Shown: positions 52,195 to 60,853, numbered from the stretch's first letter. The stretch is 64,000 nucleotides of DNA from Allobosea lupini (GCF_900109525.1 NZ_FOAN01000002.1:124001-188000); one strand, 5' to 3'. Numbers and translations are program-made. The notes: generated by a model from the letters alone, not told the origin.

Positions 52195-52544
52195 GCCACC
52201 GGCGGCGACGGAGGGCGGACCTCCGCCCGCTCGCCTGCCGGAGCGAAGGTGACGTCGAGCAAGGCGATCGCCGCGGCGATGGCGCCGTTGAGCCCGCCGT
52301 CGAAGGGGAGCGCCGCGACCTCGTCCGTGGCCAGCGTGCCGCCGGCGCCGCGCAAGCCCGCAGCAAGAATGCGCGTGATGTCGCGGGCCGAGAGCCGGCC
52401 AGCCGCAAAGCGCTCACCCAATGCCGGCAGGTTCTCGACCGAGAACGCATCCTCGAGCTCGGCGAGCGCGCCGAGGGTGAGCCGCATCGGCAGCGCCCGC
52501 CCCTCGACCATCAGGGCGACCTCGCCCCTGTAGCGATTGACCAT
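52191..52544 (-). CDS. GTA tail chaperone-like protein (g10)
   Basis: A 117-residue protein of the GTA gp10 family (RGEVALMVEGRALPMRLTLG, LARDITRIL-type region seen as SARDITRILAAGLRGAGGTL). It lies between the major tail protein and g10.1, where phages encode gpG-like chaperones. ATG 52544; earlier in-frame codons overlap g9. No separate function assigned beyond assembly. Confidence 0.88.
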   Translation of the reverse strand: MVNRYRGEVALMVEGRALPMRLTLGALAELEDAFSVENLPALGERFAAGRLSARDITRILAAGLRGAGGTLATDEVAALPFDGGLNGAIAAAIALLDVTFAPAGERAEVRPPSPPVA

Positions 52545-52557
52545 GCGCCCCCTCTCC

Positions 52558-52968
52558 TCAGGCGAGCGTGAAGGAGAGCTGCCCCGCCGATTCCAGCGAC
52601 AGCTCGAAGGTGACCTCGGCGGCATGGTCGCCCCGATATTCGAGCGTCGAGAGCTGGAACGGCCCGGTGATCACGCCGAAATCCGGCACGATCACCTGCC
52701 AGTCGCGGATAGCGCCGTCGAAGAAGATCTGGCGCACCAGCGCATCCGAGGCCTCGTCCTTGAAGATGCCAGCCCCGCTGATGCTGGCGCGGCGCATGCC
52801 GGCCCCGGCCAGCAATTCGCGCCAGCGCCCGGCCGACTCGGCATGGGTGACGTCGACCGCCTCGGCGTTGAAGGCGATCTGGCGGGCGCGGAGGCCCGCC
52901 ACGGTGACGAAGCTGCCGCCGGCATCGGCGGCCTTGAGCAAGAGGTCCTTGCCTTTCTGGGCAGGCAT
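52558..52968 (-). CDS. GTA major tail tube protein (g9)
   Basis: A 136-residue tail protein of the TP901-1 type. It begins MPAQKGKDLLLKAADAGGSF and contains SAGRWRELLAGAGMRRASIS, typical of siphophage tube proteins. ATG 52968 with GGAC/AAGGACC nearby. Polymer of this protein makes the tail tube. Confidence 0.93.
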   Translation of the reverse strand: MPAQKGKDLLLKAADAGGSFVTVAGLRARQIAFNAEAVDVTHAESAGRWRELLAGAGMRRASISGAGIFKDEASDALVRQIFFDGAIRDWQVIVPDFGVITGPFQLSTLEYRGDHAAEVTFELSLESAGQLSFTLA

Positions 52969-52988
52969 GGGCGGTCCTTTCTTGGAGG

Positions 52989-53399
52989 TCAGAGCGCGTC
53001 GGTGACGGCTCGGAAGGTCAGCGTCACCGTCGGCAGATGGGTCTTGGGATCGCGGGCGAGCTTCGAGGACAGCCAGGTCAGGTTGGCCAGCCGGTGGCCC
53101 TCCGGCACGAGCACTGCGCCTTCGAGGCTCGCGACTATGCGTGCCGCTGCCTCGAGCGCTTTGCGCGAGGAGGCGCTCTCCCCGGCCCAGACGACGAGCG
53201 AAAGCTTCTGCTCGCAGCCACGATCGCTCCCGGTCGACCAATCCTCGGCTGCGACCTCGCCATGGACGACGTAGAGTCCGCTCGCGGCGCGCGGCGGCTC
53301 GTCATGGATGCGGCCGGCCCCGATCAGCGCCGTCAGCTCGGCGTCAACCGAGAGATGCGCATGGACGGCGCGCCGCAGCGGCAGGATGGCGTCGCTCAT
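52989..53399 (-). CDS. GTA tail terminator, DUF3168 (g8)
   Basis: A 136-residue protein of DUF3168 (AVHAHLSVDAELTALIGAGR; HRLANLTWLSSKLARDPKTH). It caps the tail and joins it to the head completion proteins. Its ATG overlaps the g7 stop by four bases. Confidence 0.92.
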   Translation of the reverse strand: MSDAILPLRRAVHAHLSVDAELTALIGAGRIHDEPPRAASGLYVVHGEVAAEDWSTGSDRGCEQKLSLVVWAGESASSRKALEAAARIVASLEGAVLVPEGHRLANLTWLSSKLARDPKTHLPTVTLTFRAVTDAL

Positions 53400-53740
53400 C
53401 GGCGGACCTCCTCGACCAGGCAGATCAGGCGCCGGCGGCCGCCATCGGGATCGCCGACCGCGCGGATGTCGAAGACCTGGCCGCCATCCCGCAGGCGCTG
53501 GCCGGCATCGACGCCGACACGCCAGCGCAGGGTGATGCGGTGGCTCACCGCCTGCTCGGGCCGCTCGCCGCGCCAGCGTTCATTCCCCGAAAGCCATTCG
53601 ACCTGGGCCCAGACCGCAGCGACGGTCTCGAAGCCGATGAGCCGCCCGCCTGCGCCGTCCGGCGTCTCGACAGGCGCCTCCAGCAGCAGGCGACGGCGCA
53701 AGGCACCGACAGGGCGGCCTTTACCGACCTCCCTGGTCAT
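53396..53740 (-). CDS. GTA head closure protein (g7)
   Basis: A 114-residue head-tail stopper (GALRRRLLLEAPVETPDGAG, HRITLRWRVGVDAGQRLRDG). Start ATG 53740 overlaps the g6 TGA by one base; GTG 53743 is an alternative. Complete for the family. Confidence 0.92.
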   Translation of the reverse strand: MTREVGKGRPVGALRRRLLLEAPVETPDGAGGRLIGFETVAAVWAQVEWLSGNERWRGERPEQAVSHRITLRWRVGVDAGQRLRDGGQVFDIRAVGDPDGGRRRLICLVEEVRR

Positions 53741-54309
53741 CACAGCCTCACGCGGCGGAACGGGGCGACCAGCGCAGCGATCTCGGCCGGCAGCCGCATC
53801 GCATCGCGGCTGACCACGTCGCCGCGATGCTCGAACCAGCGGCAGGCCAACCGAAGCACCGCCTGTCGCAGCGGCGCCGGCACCGTATCACGCGTCGGGC
53901 CGAAGCCGGCGACGAGATCGATCTCGATCGCAGCATGGGCACGGCCGGGTGCCGGGACCGGACCTGCAATCCTGATCAGCGGCGGGTCGGAGCCTTCGGC
54001 CAGCGTCAGCGAAGACGATACAACAGCTTCTGAAGGACCACTCGCGGGATAGACGCGTGCCGCCATGAGGCTGCGCACCGGCGAGAGCGGCAAGCGTATA
54101 TCGCCACCCTGCGGCCAGGCGTCGAGGACGATGCGCCAGACCTGCTCGATCAGCAGACGGCCGGACGCCGCCTCGACCATGAGTCTGGCCGCCGTGATCA
54201 AAGTGCCGAGCAGTTCGTCCTCGTCAGCGGTGAGGATGCGAAGGAAATCCTTGGCTTCCGACAGCGAGACCGGCTCGATGGCCGGCGGCGTCAGGGCAAT
54301 CGGCGTCAT
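53740..54309 (-). CDS. GTA head-tail connector/adaptor (g6)
   Basis: A 189-residue adaptor of the phiE125 gp8/HK97 gp6 type. Signature parts: EPVSLSEAKDFLRILTADED, VWRIVLDAWPQGGDIRLPLS and a C-terminal LRLACRWFEHRGD. Strong Shine-Dalgarno AGGAGAGG just before ATG 54309. This is the first GTA gene after the inserted protease pair, divergent from the first protease with only a 75-base interval. No clear promoter is seen there; expression may need read-through of 1.7 kb antisense to the proteases. Confidence 0.92.
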   Translation of the reverse strand: MTPIALTPPAIEPVSLSEAKDFLRILTADEDELLGTLITAARLMVEAASGRLLIEQVWRIVLDAWPQGGDIRLPLSPVRSLMAARVYPASGPSEAVVSSSLTLAEGSDPPLIRIAGPVPAPGRAHAAIEIDLVAGFGPTRDTVPAPLRQAVLRLACRWFEHRGDVVSRDAMRLPAEIAALVAPFRRVRL

Positions 54310-54384
54310 GGCCTCTCCTCTTTTCCGGTTTGATCGGCGCCGCCGATGCGCTATCGAGCCCGGCCCGACAGCGGAGACGGCTCG

Positions 54385-55158
54385 ATGCGTGTCAGAACGG
54401 CGATTGGACTAATGGCCCTGACGGCGGCATTTGCCGCGACCCGGCCGGCCTCGGCCGTGGTCGGTGGGCGCGAAGGCGGGCCTGTCGCCGGCGCGACCGT
54501 GATGGTTCTCAATGCGCGCGGCGGCGTCTGCACCGGCATCGTGCTGTCACGCCGCGCCATCCTTACCGCCGCCCATTGCGCCGACTCCCGCGTCGATCTG
54601 CGCATCCACTGGCGCGAAGGCGGCGAGCCGATGCTGGTCGAGCCGGCGGCGATCGCGCTGCACCCCGAGTTCAACGCCAAATCCGTCACGAACCGGCAGC
54701 GCTCGATCGACCTTGCCCTGGTCAGGCTCGGCGCGCCTTTGCCGGCGCGCTTCTCGTCCGCGACGCTCGTCGATGGCGGCCTGCCGCGCGCCGGCTCGCC
54801 GGTGACGTTGTCAGGCTATGGTGTCGGCCGCGAGGGTGATGCGAAGACGACCGGCACTTATCGCTCGGCCGCACTCGCCACCGTTGAGCCCTACGGCCCC
54901 GGCAAGATCCTGCTGTGGGCGTCAGACCCTGCGACCGGCGGCAAGCGGCCGGGCGCCGGCGCCTGCCAGGGCGATTCAGGTGGACCGATCGTCGCAGGCT
55001 CGGACGGCGTCGTCGCCGTCTCCAGCTGGTCGACCGGCCCGTCCGGCAAGCAATGCGGCCTGCTCAGCCAGGGCGTGCTGGTCGCGCCGCAACGCGCCTG
55101 GATCGACCGGACGCTGGCCGGCTGGGGCGAGAGCGCCGACTGGACCCGCACACCTTGA
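54385..55158 (+). CDS. Secreted trypsin-like serine protease, inserted in the GTA cluster (1)
   Basis: A 257-residue S1-family protease with a signal peptide (AIGLMALTAAFAATRPASAV). The mature N-terminus VVGGREGG matches the I/V-V-G-G that inserts into trypsin after activation. Catalytic His is in RRAILTAAHC, Asp in SIDLALVRL, Ser in GACQGDSGGPIVAG; cysteines flank His and Ser as in trypsins. The ATG at 54385 is used. It is on the plus strand, opposite to all GTA genes, and is followed 56 bases later by a second protease of the same family. Target unknown; maturation of capsid or tail, or defence, are guesses. Confidence 0.9.
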   Translation: MRVRTAIGLMALTAAFAATRPASAVVGGREGGPVAGATVMVLNARGGVCTGIVLSRRAILTAAHCADSRVDLRIHWREGGEPMLVEPAAIALHPEFNAKSVTNRQRSIDLALVRLGAPLPARFSSATLVDGGLPRAGSPVTLSGYGVGREGDAKTTGTYRSAALATVEPYGPGKILLWASDPATGGKRPGAGACQGDSGGPIVAGSDGVVAVSSWSTGPSGKQCGLLSQGVLVAPQRAWIDRTLAGWGESADWTRTP

Positions 55159-55214
55159 TAGGCGGCGCTGCGAAGAGCACTGGACTGCGCCGCAGCAAAC
55201 CCTAGACTGGCACC

Positions 55215-56090
55215 ATGGCAATGATGGCCTCGACCATGACCTCTTCGAAGTGCGCCGCGACTGTCGCAATCGCTTTTTGCGCGGGCCTGCAGATGACTGC
55301 GCCGGCCCAAGCGGTGATCGGCGGCGTGCAGTCCCGAGCAGTCGACGGCGTGCGCGCCTCGACCTTGCGGGTCGAGACCAGCCGCGGCGAGCTCTGCTCG
55401 GGCGCTGCGATCTCCTCCGAACTCGTGCTGACGGCGGCGCATTGCCTGATGACCGGCGGATCGGTCCGCGTGATCAGCCTCGACAAGCGCTTCCGCAACC
55501 GCACGCATGCCGTCGCGGCCGTACTGCCGCACCCGACCTTCGTGCCCGGCACGACGCCACGCACCCAGCCGGGTGCGGACCTCGCGCTGCTGCGCCTCGC
55601 CACGCCGCTGCCGGCCGACATCCAGCCGCTGACGCTCGGCAGCGGCCTGTGGCAGGGCGAGACCGTGACCATGGCCGGCTTCGGCCTCGCCTCGGAGACT
55701 AACAAGAAGTCCGCGCGCACGCTGCGCGAAGTCACCCTGGTCAACGCCGGCAACTACACTACCGCCAACACGGTCAAGGTCGCGGTCGATACCGAGAACC
55801 GTGGCGAGATCCTCGGTGCCGGCGCCTGCCGCGGCGATTCCGGCGGGCCGGTCTTGCGTGGCCCGCCCGGATCGCGCGATCTCGTCGGCATCGTTTCCTG
55901 GTCGAGCGGGCCGCTGAGCTCCCGCGTCAAGATGATCTGCGGCGGCTTCACCGCGATCACCCCGATCAACGATCATCGCGCCTGGATCGCCGAGGCGAGC
56001 GAACGCCTGCTCAACTACGGCGACGAGCCGCGCCAGGCGGGCGAGAACGCACGCCCGAGCGCGAGCTACAGCTGGTGGTTCGGCCGCTGA
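55215..56090 (+). CDS. Secreted trypsin-like serine protease, inserted in the GTA cluster (2)
   Basis: A 291-residue S1 protease, a diverged paralogue of the preceding one. Signal peptide ends near APAQA and the mature start is VIGGVQSRAV. Catalytic His in ELVLTAAHCL, Asp in PGADLALLRL, Ser in GACRGDSGGPVLRG. The C-terminus has an extra stretch of about 30 residues ending SYSWWFGR. It ends 18 bases from the convergent major capsid gene. Presence of signal peptides means the products leave the cytoplasm, unlike GTA assembly proteins, so a direct role in assembly would be surprising. Confidence 0.9.
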   Translation: MAMMASTMTSSKCAATVAIAFCAGLQMTAPAQAVIGGVQSRAVDGVRASTLRVETSRGELCSGAAISSELVLTAAHCLMTGGSVRVISLDKRFRNRTHAVAAVLPHPTFVPGTTPRTQPGADLALLRLATPLPADIQPLTLGSGLWQGETVTMAGFGLASETNKKSARTLREVTLVNAGNYTTANTVKVAVDTENRGEILGAGACRGDSGGPVLRGPPGSRDLVGIVSWSSGPLSSRVKMICGGFTAITPINDHRAWIAEASERLLNYGDEPRQAGENARPSASYSWWFGR

Positions 56091-56108
56091 CGCAGCCGAA
56101 ACGGGCAC

Positions 56109-57350
56109 TCAGGCCGAGAACTTCAGCCCCTTGATCGCAGCGAAGTCCTGCACGCCGCCGCCGACGCGCTTGGTCGTGTAGAACAGCACATGCGGCTTGG
56201 CGGAATAGGGATCGCGCAGGATGCGCACGCCCGCCCGGTCGACGACGAGATAACCGCGGCGGAAGTCGCCGAACGCGATCGAGACCGAGTCCGTCGCGAC
56301 GTTCGGCATGTCCTCGGCCTCGACGACCGGGAAGCCGAGCAACGTCGCCTGGGCGCCCGCAGCGGCCGGCGGCTGCCAGAGATACTGGCCGGTCGAGTCC
56401 TTGAACTTGCGCACCGCGGCCTGCGTCTTGCGGTTCATCACGAAGCTGGCGTTCTGGCGATAGCCCGCCTTCAGCGCATAGACGAGATCGACCAGGATGT
56501 CGGACGGGTTGGAGGCAGCGAATGCCCCGGCGACACCGGTTTTGAGCGTGCCGATATTGCCCCAGCTCCAGCTTGTATCCGCAACCGTCGGATAGGCCAG
56601 GAAGCCCTTGGGCTTGTCGACGCCGTCGCCGGTGACGAAGGCGGCGCCTTCCTGTTCGGCGAAGGCGCTCTCGACCTCCTCGGCGATCCACTGGTCGATG
56701 TCGACGATGGCGTCGTCGAGCAGGGTCTGCGTCGCCGCCGGCATGGCGTAGAGCTCCATCGCCGGGAAGGAGAGCTCGGCCAGCGTCGGCGTGCCGGTCT
56801 GCGGACGCGCCGCCGTCTCCGCCACCCAGCCGGAAGCCGGGCCGGTGGTCGAGAAAGCCTTCTTGTAGGTGCCGGACGAGATGGTGCGCACCGTGGCGAT
56901 CGAACGGATCGGCGAGACGGTGGCGAGGCGGCGCAGGATCTCGCCCTCGACCGTGGACGGCGCGAGATAGCCGCCATCCGGGCCGGAACCGGCCGAGAGC
57001 GCCTTTGCCTCGAGCCGCTTCAGCCCGGTGGCCTCACCATGGCGGACGTAAGCCGCGAAGGCGGCCTTGTGCTCGGCGACGGCCGGATCGCGCTCCTCGC
57101 TCGCACCCAACGCCGGGCGGCGGCTGTCGAGGCTCAGCCGGTCGAGCCGGCGGCGGGTCTCGTCGAGCGCATCATCGAGGCGAGCAAGCTTCTCGCCCGT
57201 CAGCACGTCACCGCCCATGCGGGTTTCGAGCTCGGCCAGACGCTCGTCATTGGTGGCGCGGTAGGCCTCCAGCGTATAGCGCAGATCGTCATAGATGGCG
57301 GCGGTTTCGCCGGTCGCCTTCGTCTCGGGAGCCTGGTTCAGCGCAGTCAT
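56109..57350 (-). CDS. GTA major capsid protein, HK97 fold (g5)
   Basis: A 413-residue HK97-type capsid protein. Residues 1-about 110 form the helical scaffolding delta domain (TRMGGDVLTGEKLARLDDAL), cut off by the prohead protease near KALSAGSGPDGGYLAPSTV. The shell domain has VSPIRSIATVRTISSGTYKK, AFVTGDGVDKPKGFLAYPTV and IAFGDFRRGYLVVDRAGVRI. Its 3' end faces the convergent protease 2. ATG 57350 with AGGAGATTCC upstream. Confidence 0.96.
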   Translation of the reverse strand: MTALNQAPETKATGETAAIYDDLRYTLEAYRATNDERLAELETRMGGDVLTGEKLARLDDALDETRRRLDRLSLDSRRPALGASEERDPAVAEHKAAFAAYVRHGEATGLKRLEAKALSAGSGPDGGYLAPSTVEGEILRRLATVSPIRSIATVRTISSGTYKKAFSTTGPASGWVAETAARPQTGTPTLAELSFPAMELYAMPAATQTLLDDAIVDIDQWIAEEVESAFAEQEGAAFVTGDGVDKPKGFLAYPTVADTSWSWGNIGTLKTGVAGAFAASNPSDILVDLVYALKAGYRQNASFVMNRKTQAAVRKFKDSTGQYLWQPPAAAGAQATLLGFPVVEAEDMPNVATDSVSIAFGDFRRGYLVVDRAGVRILRDPYSAKPHVLFYTTKRVGGGVQDFAAIKGLKFSA

Positions 57351-57387
57351 GGAATCTCCTGTGGTTCAAGCGGCTTCAGGTTAATCT

Positions 57388-57912
57388 TCAGGGAAAGGCG
57401 GCACGGCAGGGGGTGCGCAACGCCTTGACGGCGCTGACCCTTGCCTGCGGCAGCATCGGGAAGGTGACGAGCGAGATCTCCCAGAGGTCGACCTTCTCGA
57501 GCCGGCGCAGGCCGCTGCGCGGCTCGTTGCGAGTGCGCTGCGAGCGGAAGCCGATCGAGAGTCCGTCGACGGCGCCGTCGCGCATCAGCGCATGCAGCTC
57601 GCGGGCTCGCGCCACGGCGAGCGAGAGCCGGCCGCGGACATAAAGGCCGCGCGAATCCTCGCGCAGCTCGAGCCAGCGGCCGATCGGCTGTGTCGGATCA
57701 TGCTGCCAGAGCATCCGGATGCCGCCGGCGCCGCGGCGGGCCAAGCTGTCGCGAAACGCGCCGGGCTCCACCACGTCCTTGCCGAGATCGGCGATGCGGA
57801 ACAGGCTGGCATAGCCCTCGAAAGCACCGTCCGACTCGATCCGGGCCAGCGGCTGCGCCAGAAACTTGGCTTCGCGCGCCAGTGCGGGATAGCGGGGCGT
57901 AACGGCTGTCAT
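57388..57912 (-). CDS. GTA prohead protease (g4)
   Basis: A 174-residue HK97-family U35 prohead protease. Core: GAFEGYASLFRIADLGKDVV, RMLWQHDPTQPIGRWLELRE (catalytic His) and GLSIGFRSQRTRNE (catalytic Ser), then WEISLVTFPMLPQA. ATG 57912 overlaps the stop of the small upstream frame by four bases; the longer reading to 58104 would overlap it. It processes g5. Confidence 0.94.
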   Translation of the reverse strand: MTAVTPRYPALAREAKFLAQPLARIESDGAFEGYASLFRIADLGKDVVEPGAFRDSLARRGAGGIRMLWQHDPTQPIGRWLELREDSRGLYVRGRLSLAVARARELHALMRDGAVDGLSIGFRSQRTRNEPRSGLRRLEKVDLWEISLVTFPMLPQARVSAVKALRTPCRAAFP

Positions 57913-58079
57913 CGCACCCCTCCCCGCCCGCCGCGACCATTCGTATCGAGCTGTCCCAGCGTCTCGAAGAAGCGGCCGAATACCTCGCGCGGCTGGCGGC
58001 CGGGGCGCGGCGCGGCCGCGCCCGATCTCACGGTTGCCGGAGCCGGCCTGGGCGGCGCTTTGCCACCGGTCTTGCTCAT
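57909..58079 (-). CDS. Undescribed 56-codon frame coupled to g3.5 and g4
   Basis: ATG at 58079 overlaps the g3.5 TGA by four bases, and its own TGA overlaps the g4 ATG by four bases. The product begins MSKTGGKAPPRPAPATVRSG, is proline/alanine-rich and basic, and has a short conserved-looking helix VFGRFFETLGQLD before a glycine/arginine end. I recognise no family. The double ATGA junctions, in a cluster where this spacing marks real genes, argue for translation. Too short for automatic gene callers. Confidence 0.6.
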   Translation of the reverse strand: MSKTGGKAPPRPAPATVRSGAAAPRPGRQPREVFGRFFETLGQLDTNGRGGRGGVR

Positions 58080-58276
58080 GAATCCCCTCCTTCATAGCGG
58101 GCATTGAACCGGGCGAGTTCGCGGACGAACTCGTCGAAGCGCCGGTTGGCGGCGATCAGCTCGCGCAGGGAAAACAGCGCGAGCCCCGAGGCGCAGAAGG
58201 CCCAGAGCAGCAGGGCGAGATGGCCAAGATCGCCGCGTGCGACGATCCCTGCCGCGGCTGCGTCGAACGCGTTCAC
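58076..58276 (-). CDS. GTA small membrane protein between portal and protease (g3.5 position)
   Basis: A 66-residue protein with one strongly hydrophobic helix (LGHLALLLWAFCASGLALFS) followed by a charged amphipathic segment (LIAANRRFDEFVRELARFNA). Start GTG 58276 overlaps the portal TGA by four bases (GTGA). It occupies the place of R. capsulatus g3.5, a head-formation protein; sequence alone does not prove that it is an orthologue. Confidence 0.7.
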   Translation of the reverse strand: MNAFDAAAAGIVARGDLGHLALLLWAFCASGLALFSLRELIAANRRFDEFVRELARFNARYEGGDS

Positions 58277-59445
58277 GACGGCACCTCCCGGCGGCCATAG
58301 CCGACTGCCTCGCGCTGCTCGTCCTCGCTGAGGAAGCCGGCAGCGGAGACCCGCCGCCAGAGCGATTCCCGCTCGTCCGCCAGCGCCTCGACCGCATCGA
58401 GATCGGGCTCGAGCACGAGCGCATCGCCGAAGGCGGGGCCAAGCCATTGCGCCAGCGACTGCGCCGTGCGCCTGACCAGCGGGATCAGCGTCTGGCGCCA
58501 GAAGGCGCGGTTGGCCTCGGCGAAATTGGCATGGGTGTTGTCGCCAGGCAGGCCGAGCAGCAAGGGCGGCACCCCGAAGGCGAGCGCGATCTCGCGCGCA
58601 GCGACGCCCTTGGCGGCGACGAAGTCGAGCTCGGCCGGCGACAGCGACAGCGGCTTCCAGTCGAGCCCGCCTTCGAGGAGCAGCGGGCGCCCGGCATTGC
58701 GCGCTCCCTGGAAACCGTCTTCCAGCTCCTGCTTCAGCCGCTCGAACTGCGCCTCGGTCAGCGTGCCGCCTTCCGGCCCGTCATAGACCAGCGCGCCGGA
58801 GGGCCTGGCCGCGTTGTCGAGCAGCGCCTTGTGCCAGGCGCCGGCAGCGTTATGGACGTCGAGCGAGCAGGCGGCTGCCTCGATCGGCGAGAGGCCGTAA
58901 TGGTCGTCGACCGGATGGAACAGCGACAGATGCAGGATCGGCGGCAGCGCGCCCTCGTCTTGGCGGAAACGGATGGTCTGCGCGCCAACCGTATAGTCGT
59001 AGGCTTCCGGCCAGCCGTCGCGGCCAGGCACCACCCGCATCCGGTCGGGCCGGAGCGCATAGAGCTCGCGCGGCTCGCGGCCGATGCTCGCCGCCTCGAC
59101 ATAGGCATTCCCGGCGACGAGCAGATGGCCGTAGAGCATCTCGCGGAAGGCGATGCCGCCCTGGCGCGGATTGGGCCGCTCGGTGAGCGCCAGCGCCGGA
59201 TGCTCCGGCATCTCGCGCCCATCGACTTTGGCGATGAGCTGGGTCTGCGCCGCCGCCTCGGCGATCAATCGGACGCAGCGATGCACCACCGGATTGCGCT
59301 GATAGCCCTCGCGCGCGAGGGCGCCATAGTCGCGCGGCGTCCAGACCGGGCGGCCGGCCTCTTGCAGGGCGATCAGCGGCCCGACACGCGAGCGCTTCTG
59401 TTCCGGCGCGGCAGGGCCGCGCAGGTTGCGAAGGAAATTGAGCAT
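58273..59445 (-). CDS. GTA portal protein (g3)
   Basis: A 390-residue HK97-family portal. Family segments: RNPVVHRCVRLIAEAAAQTQ near residue 55, GHLLVAGNAYVEAASIGREP, YGLSPIEAAACSLDVHNAAG and FGVPPLLLGLPGDNTHANFA. It forms the dodecamer through which DNA is packaged. Starts MLNFLRNLRG at ATG 59445. Confidence 0.96.
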   Translation of the reverse strand: MLNFLRNLRGPAAPEQKRSRVGPLIALQEAGRPVWTPRDYGALAREGYQRNPVVHRCVRLIAEAAAQTQLIAKVDGREMPEHPALALTERPNPRQGGIAFREMLYGHLLVAGNAYVEAASIGREPRELYALRPDRMRVVPGRDGWPEAYDYTVGAQTIRFRQDEGALPPILHLSLFHPVDDHYGLSPIEAAACSLDVHNAAGAWHKALLDNAARPSGALVYDGPEGGTLTEAQFERLKQELEDGFQGARNAGRPLLLEGGLDWKPLSLSPAELDFVAAKGVAAREIALAFGVPPLLLGLPGDNTHANFAEANRAFWRQTLIPLVRRTAQSLAQWLGPAFGDALVLEPDLDAVEALADERESLWRRVSAAGFLSEDEQREAVGYGRREVPS

Positions 59446-59476
59446 GGGTCTCTCGCTGTTGTTGCGAAGGTGGGTG

Positions 59477-60853
59477 CTAGAGTCCCCTCACCCGCGGCCG
59501 GCCCTTCGGCCCGAGCATCAGATGCGTCAGGGCCCAGACCAGCGCGTCGAGCCGGTCAGGCGAGCGACCGGAGCTCAGCCCCGTCGGGCCGAAATCACAC
59601 ATCTCGTCTTCCAGCGCGGGAAAGGCGCCAGCGTGCCGTACCCGGCCCTGCGCATAGAGCGACGCAACCGGCTCGGCCCGCAGGAATTTTCCGCGCGAGG
59701 CCCGAACCGGCGTTACCGGCACGCCCGGATCGACCTCCCGGATGACGCTTGTCGCCATCTCGCCGCCCTGGTTGACCTCGACGACCAGCGCGTCGGCCTC
59801 CAGCCGGCGATAGAGCGCGACGGCGGCTTGCGCCCATTCATGCGGCCTGGCGCCGGCGAGCGTTGCATCCGCCAGTACATGGCCGAGGCCGTCGCGATCG
59901 ATGCCGGCCGCGACGAGCCCACAGCTATCGGCCCGCTTCGACGAGGAGGCCGGCGGATCGATCGCCACGACGATCCGCGCCAGCGGCGGCTCCTCGCGCT
60001 CGCGGCATTCCTCGATCAGGGCCCGGCTCCAGAGCGCATCGGCGCTTTCCTCGACGATCTCGCCTTCCAGTTCCTGCCGGCCGAGCCGCGTCCCGCCATA
60101 GGCCTGATGCACGCTATCGAGGAAGCTCTGCGCCAGGTTGAAGCGGTTGGCCCGGGTCGCCGCCCGGCTGATGGCGACTCTGGGATCATCGAGCAGGCGC
60201 TTGATCAGCGGCAGTGGCCGCGGCGTCGTCGTCACCACCTGACGCGGCTGGTTACCGAGCCTCAGGCCGAGTTGCAGCATGTCCCAGGTCTCCTGAAGGT
60301 TCGGCCATTTCGCCAATTCGTCGGACCAGGCGGCGCCGAATTGCGGCCCGCGCAGTCCTTCCGGATCCTCGGCGGTGAAGACCTGCGCGATCGCGCCATT
60401 GCCCCATTCGAGCCGGCGCCGCGATGGCGACCAGACCGGCTTCTCCCAGCGGTGATGGATCGCCAGCAGCCCGGAGACGCCCTCGATCATCACGTCGCGG
60501 ACTTGAGCTTGTGTCTCGCCGACGAGGGCGATGCGGCCGACGGGCTCTATGGCGAAAGGCGATCGCCCCAGAGCCATGCCGCGCACCCACTCGGCACCGG
60601 TTCGTGTCTTGCCGGCACCGCGGCCACCCATGACCAGCCAACTGAACCAATCGCCTTGCGGCGGAAGTTGATCCGGGCGCGCCCAGCGAGCCCAGTCCCA
60701 CTCATAGATCTTCAGCAGCTCCGCTCCGAACGTCTGCAGCCCCCGCTGCCCGGCCCATATCCGGATGCTCAGCGGCAAGGCCAACCAAGCGTCGAGCAAG
60801 CTCGCTTCTGAGTTCTTCGACCCTGCGCAATCCTTCGGCGGGACTGGGCTCAT
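59477..60853 (-). CDS. GTA large terminase subunit (g2)
   Basis: A 458-residue terminase. ATPase centre: Walker A VMGGRGAGKTRTGAEWVRG near residue 75; Walker B-like FGAAWSDELAKW. Nuclease centre: RIVVAIDPPASSS, with Asp as metal ligand, and C-terminal DRLDALVWALTHL. GTA terminases package host DNA at random, headful-wise. The ATG at 60853 overlaps g1 by about 150 bases; even TTG alternatives leave 90 bases of overlap, so the frames truly share sequence. Confidence 0.95.
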   Translation of the reverse strand: MSPVPPKDCAGSKNSEASLLDAWLALPLSIRIWAGQRGLQTFGAELLKIYEWDWARWARPDQLPPQGDWFSWLVMGGRGAGKTRTGAEWVRGMALGRSPFAIEPVGRIALVGETQAQVRDVMIEGVSGLLAIHHRWEKPVWSPSRRRLEWGNGAIAQVFTAEDPEGLRGPQFGAAWSDELAKWPNLQETWDMLQLGLRLGNQPRQVVTTTPRPLPLIKRLLDDPRVAISRAATRANRFNLAQSFLDSVHQAYGGTRLGRQELEGEIVEESADALWSRALIEECREREEPPLARIVVAIDPPASSSKRADSCGLVAAGIDRDGLGHVLADATLAGARPHEWAQAAVALYRRLEADALVVEVNQGGEMATSVIREVDPGVPVTPVRASRGKFLRAEPVASLYAQGRVRHAGAFPALEDEMCDFGPTGLSSGRSPDRLDALVWALTHLMLGPKGRPRVRGL

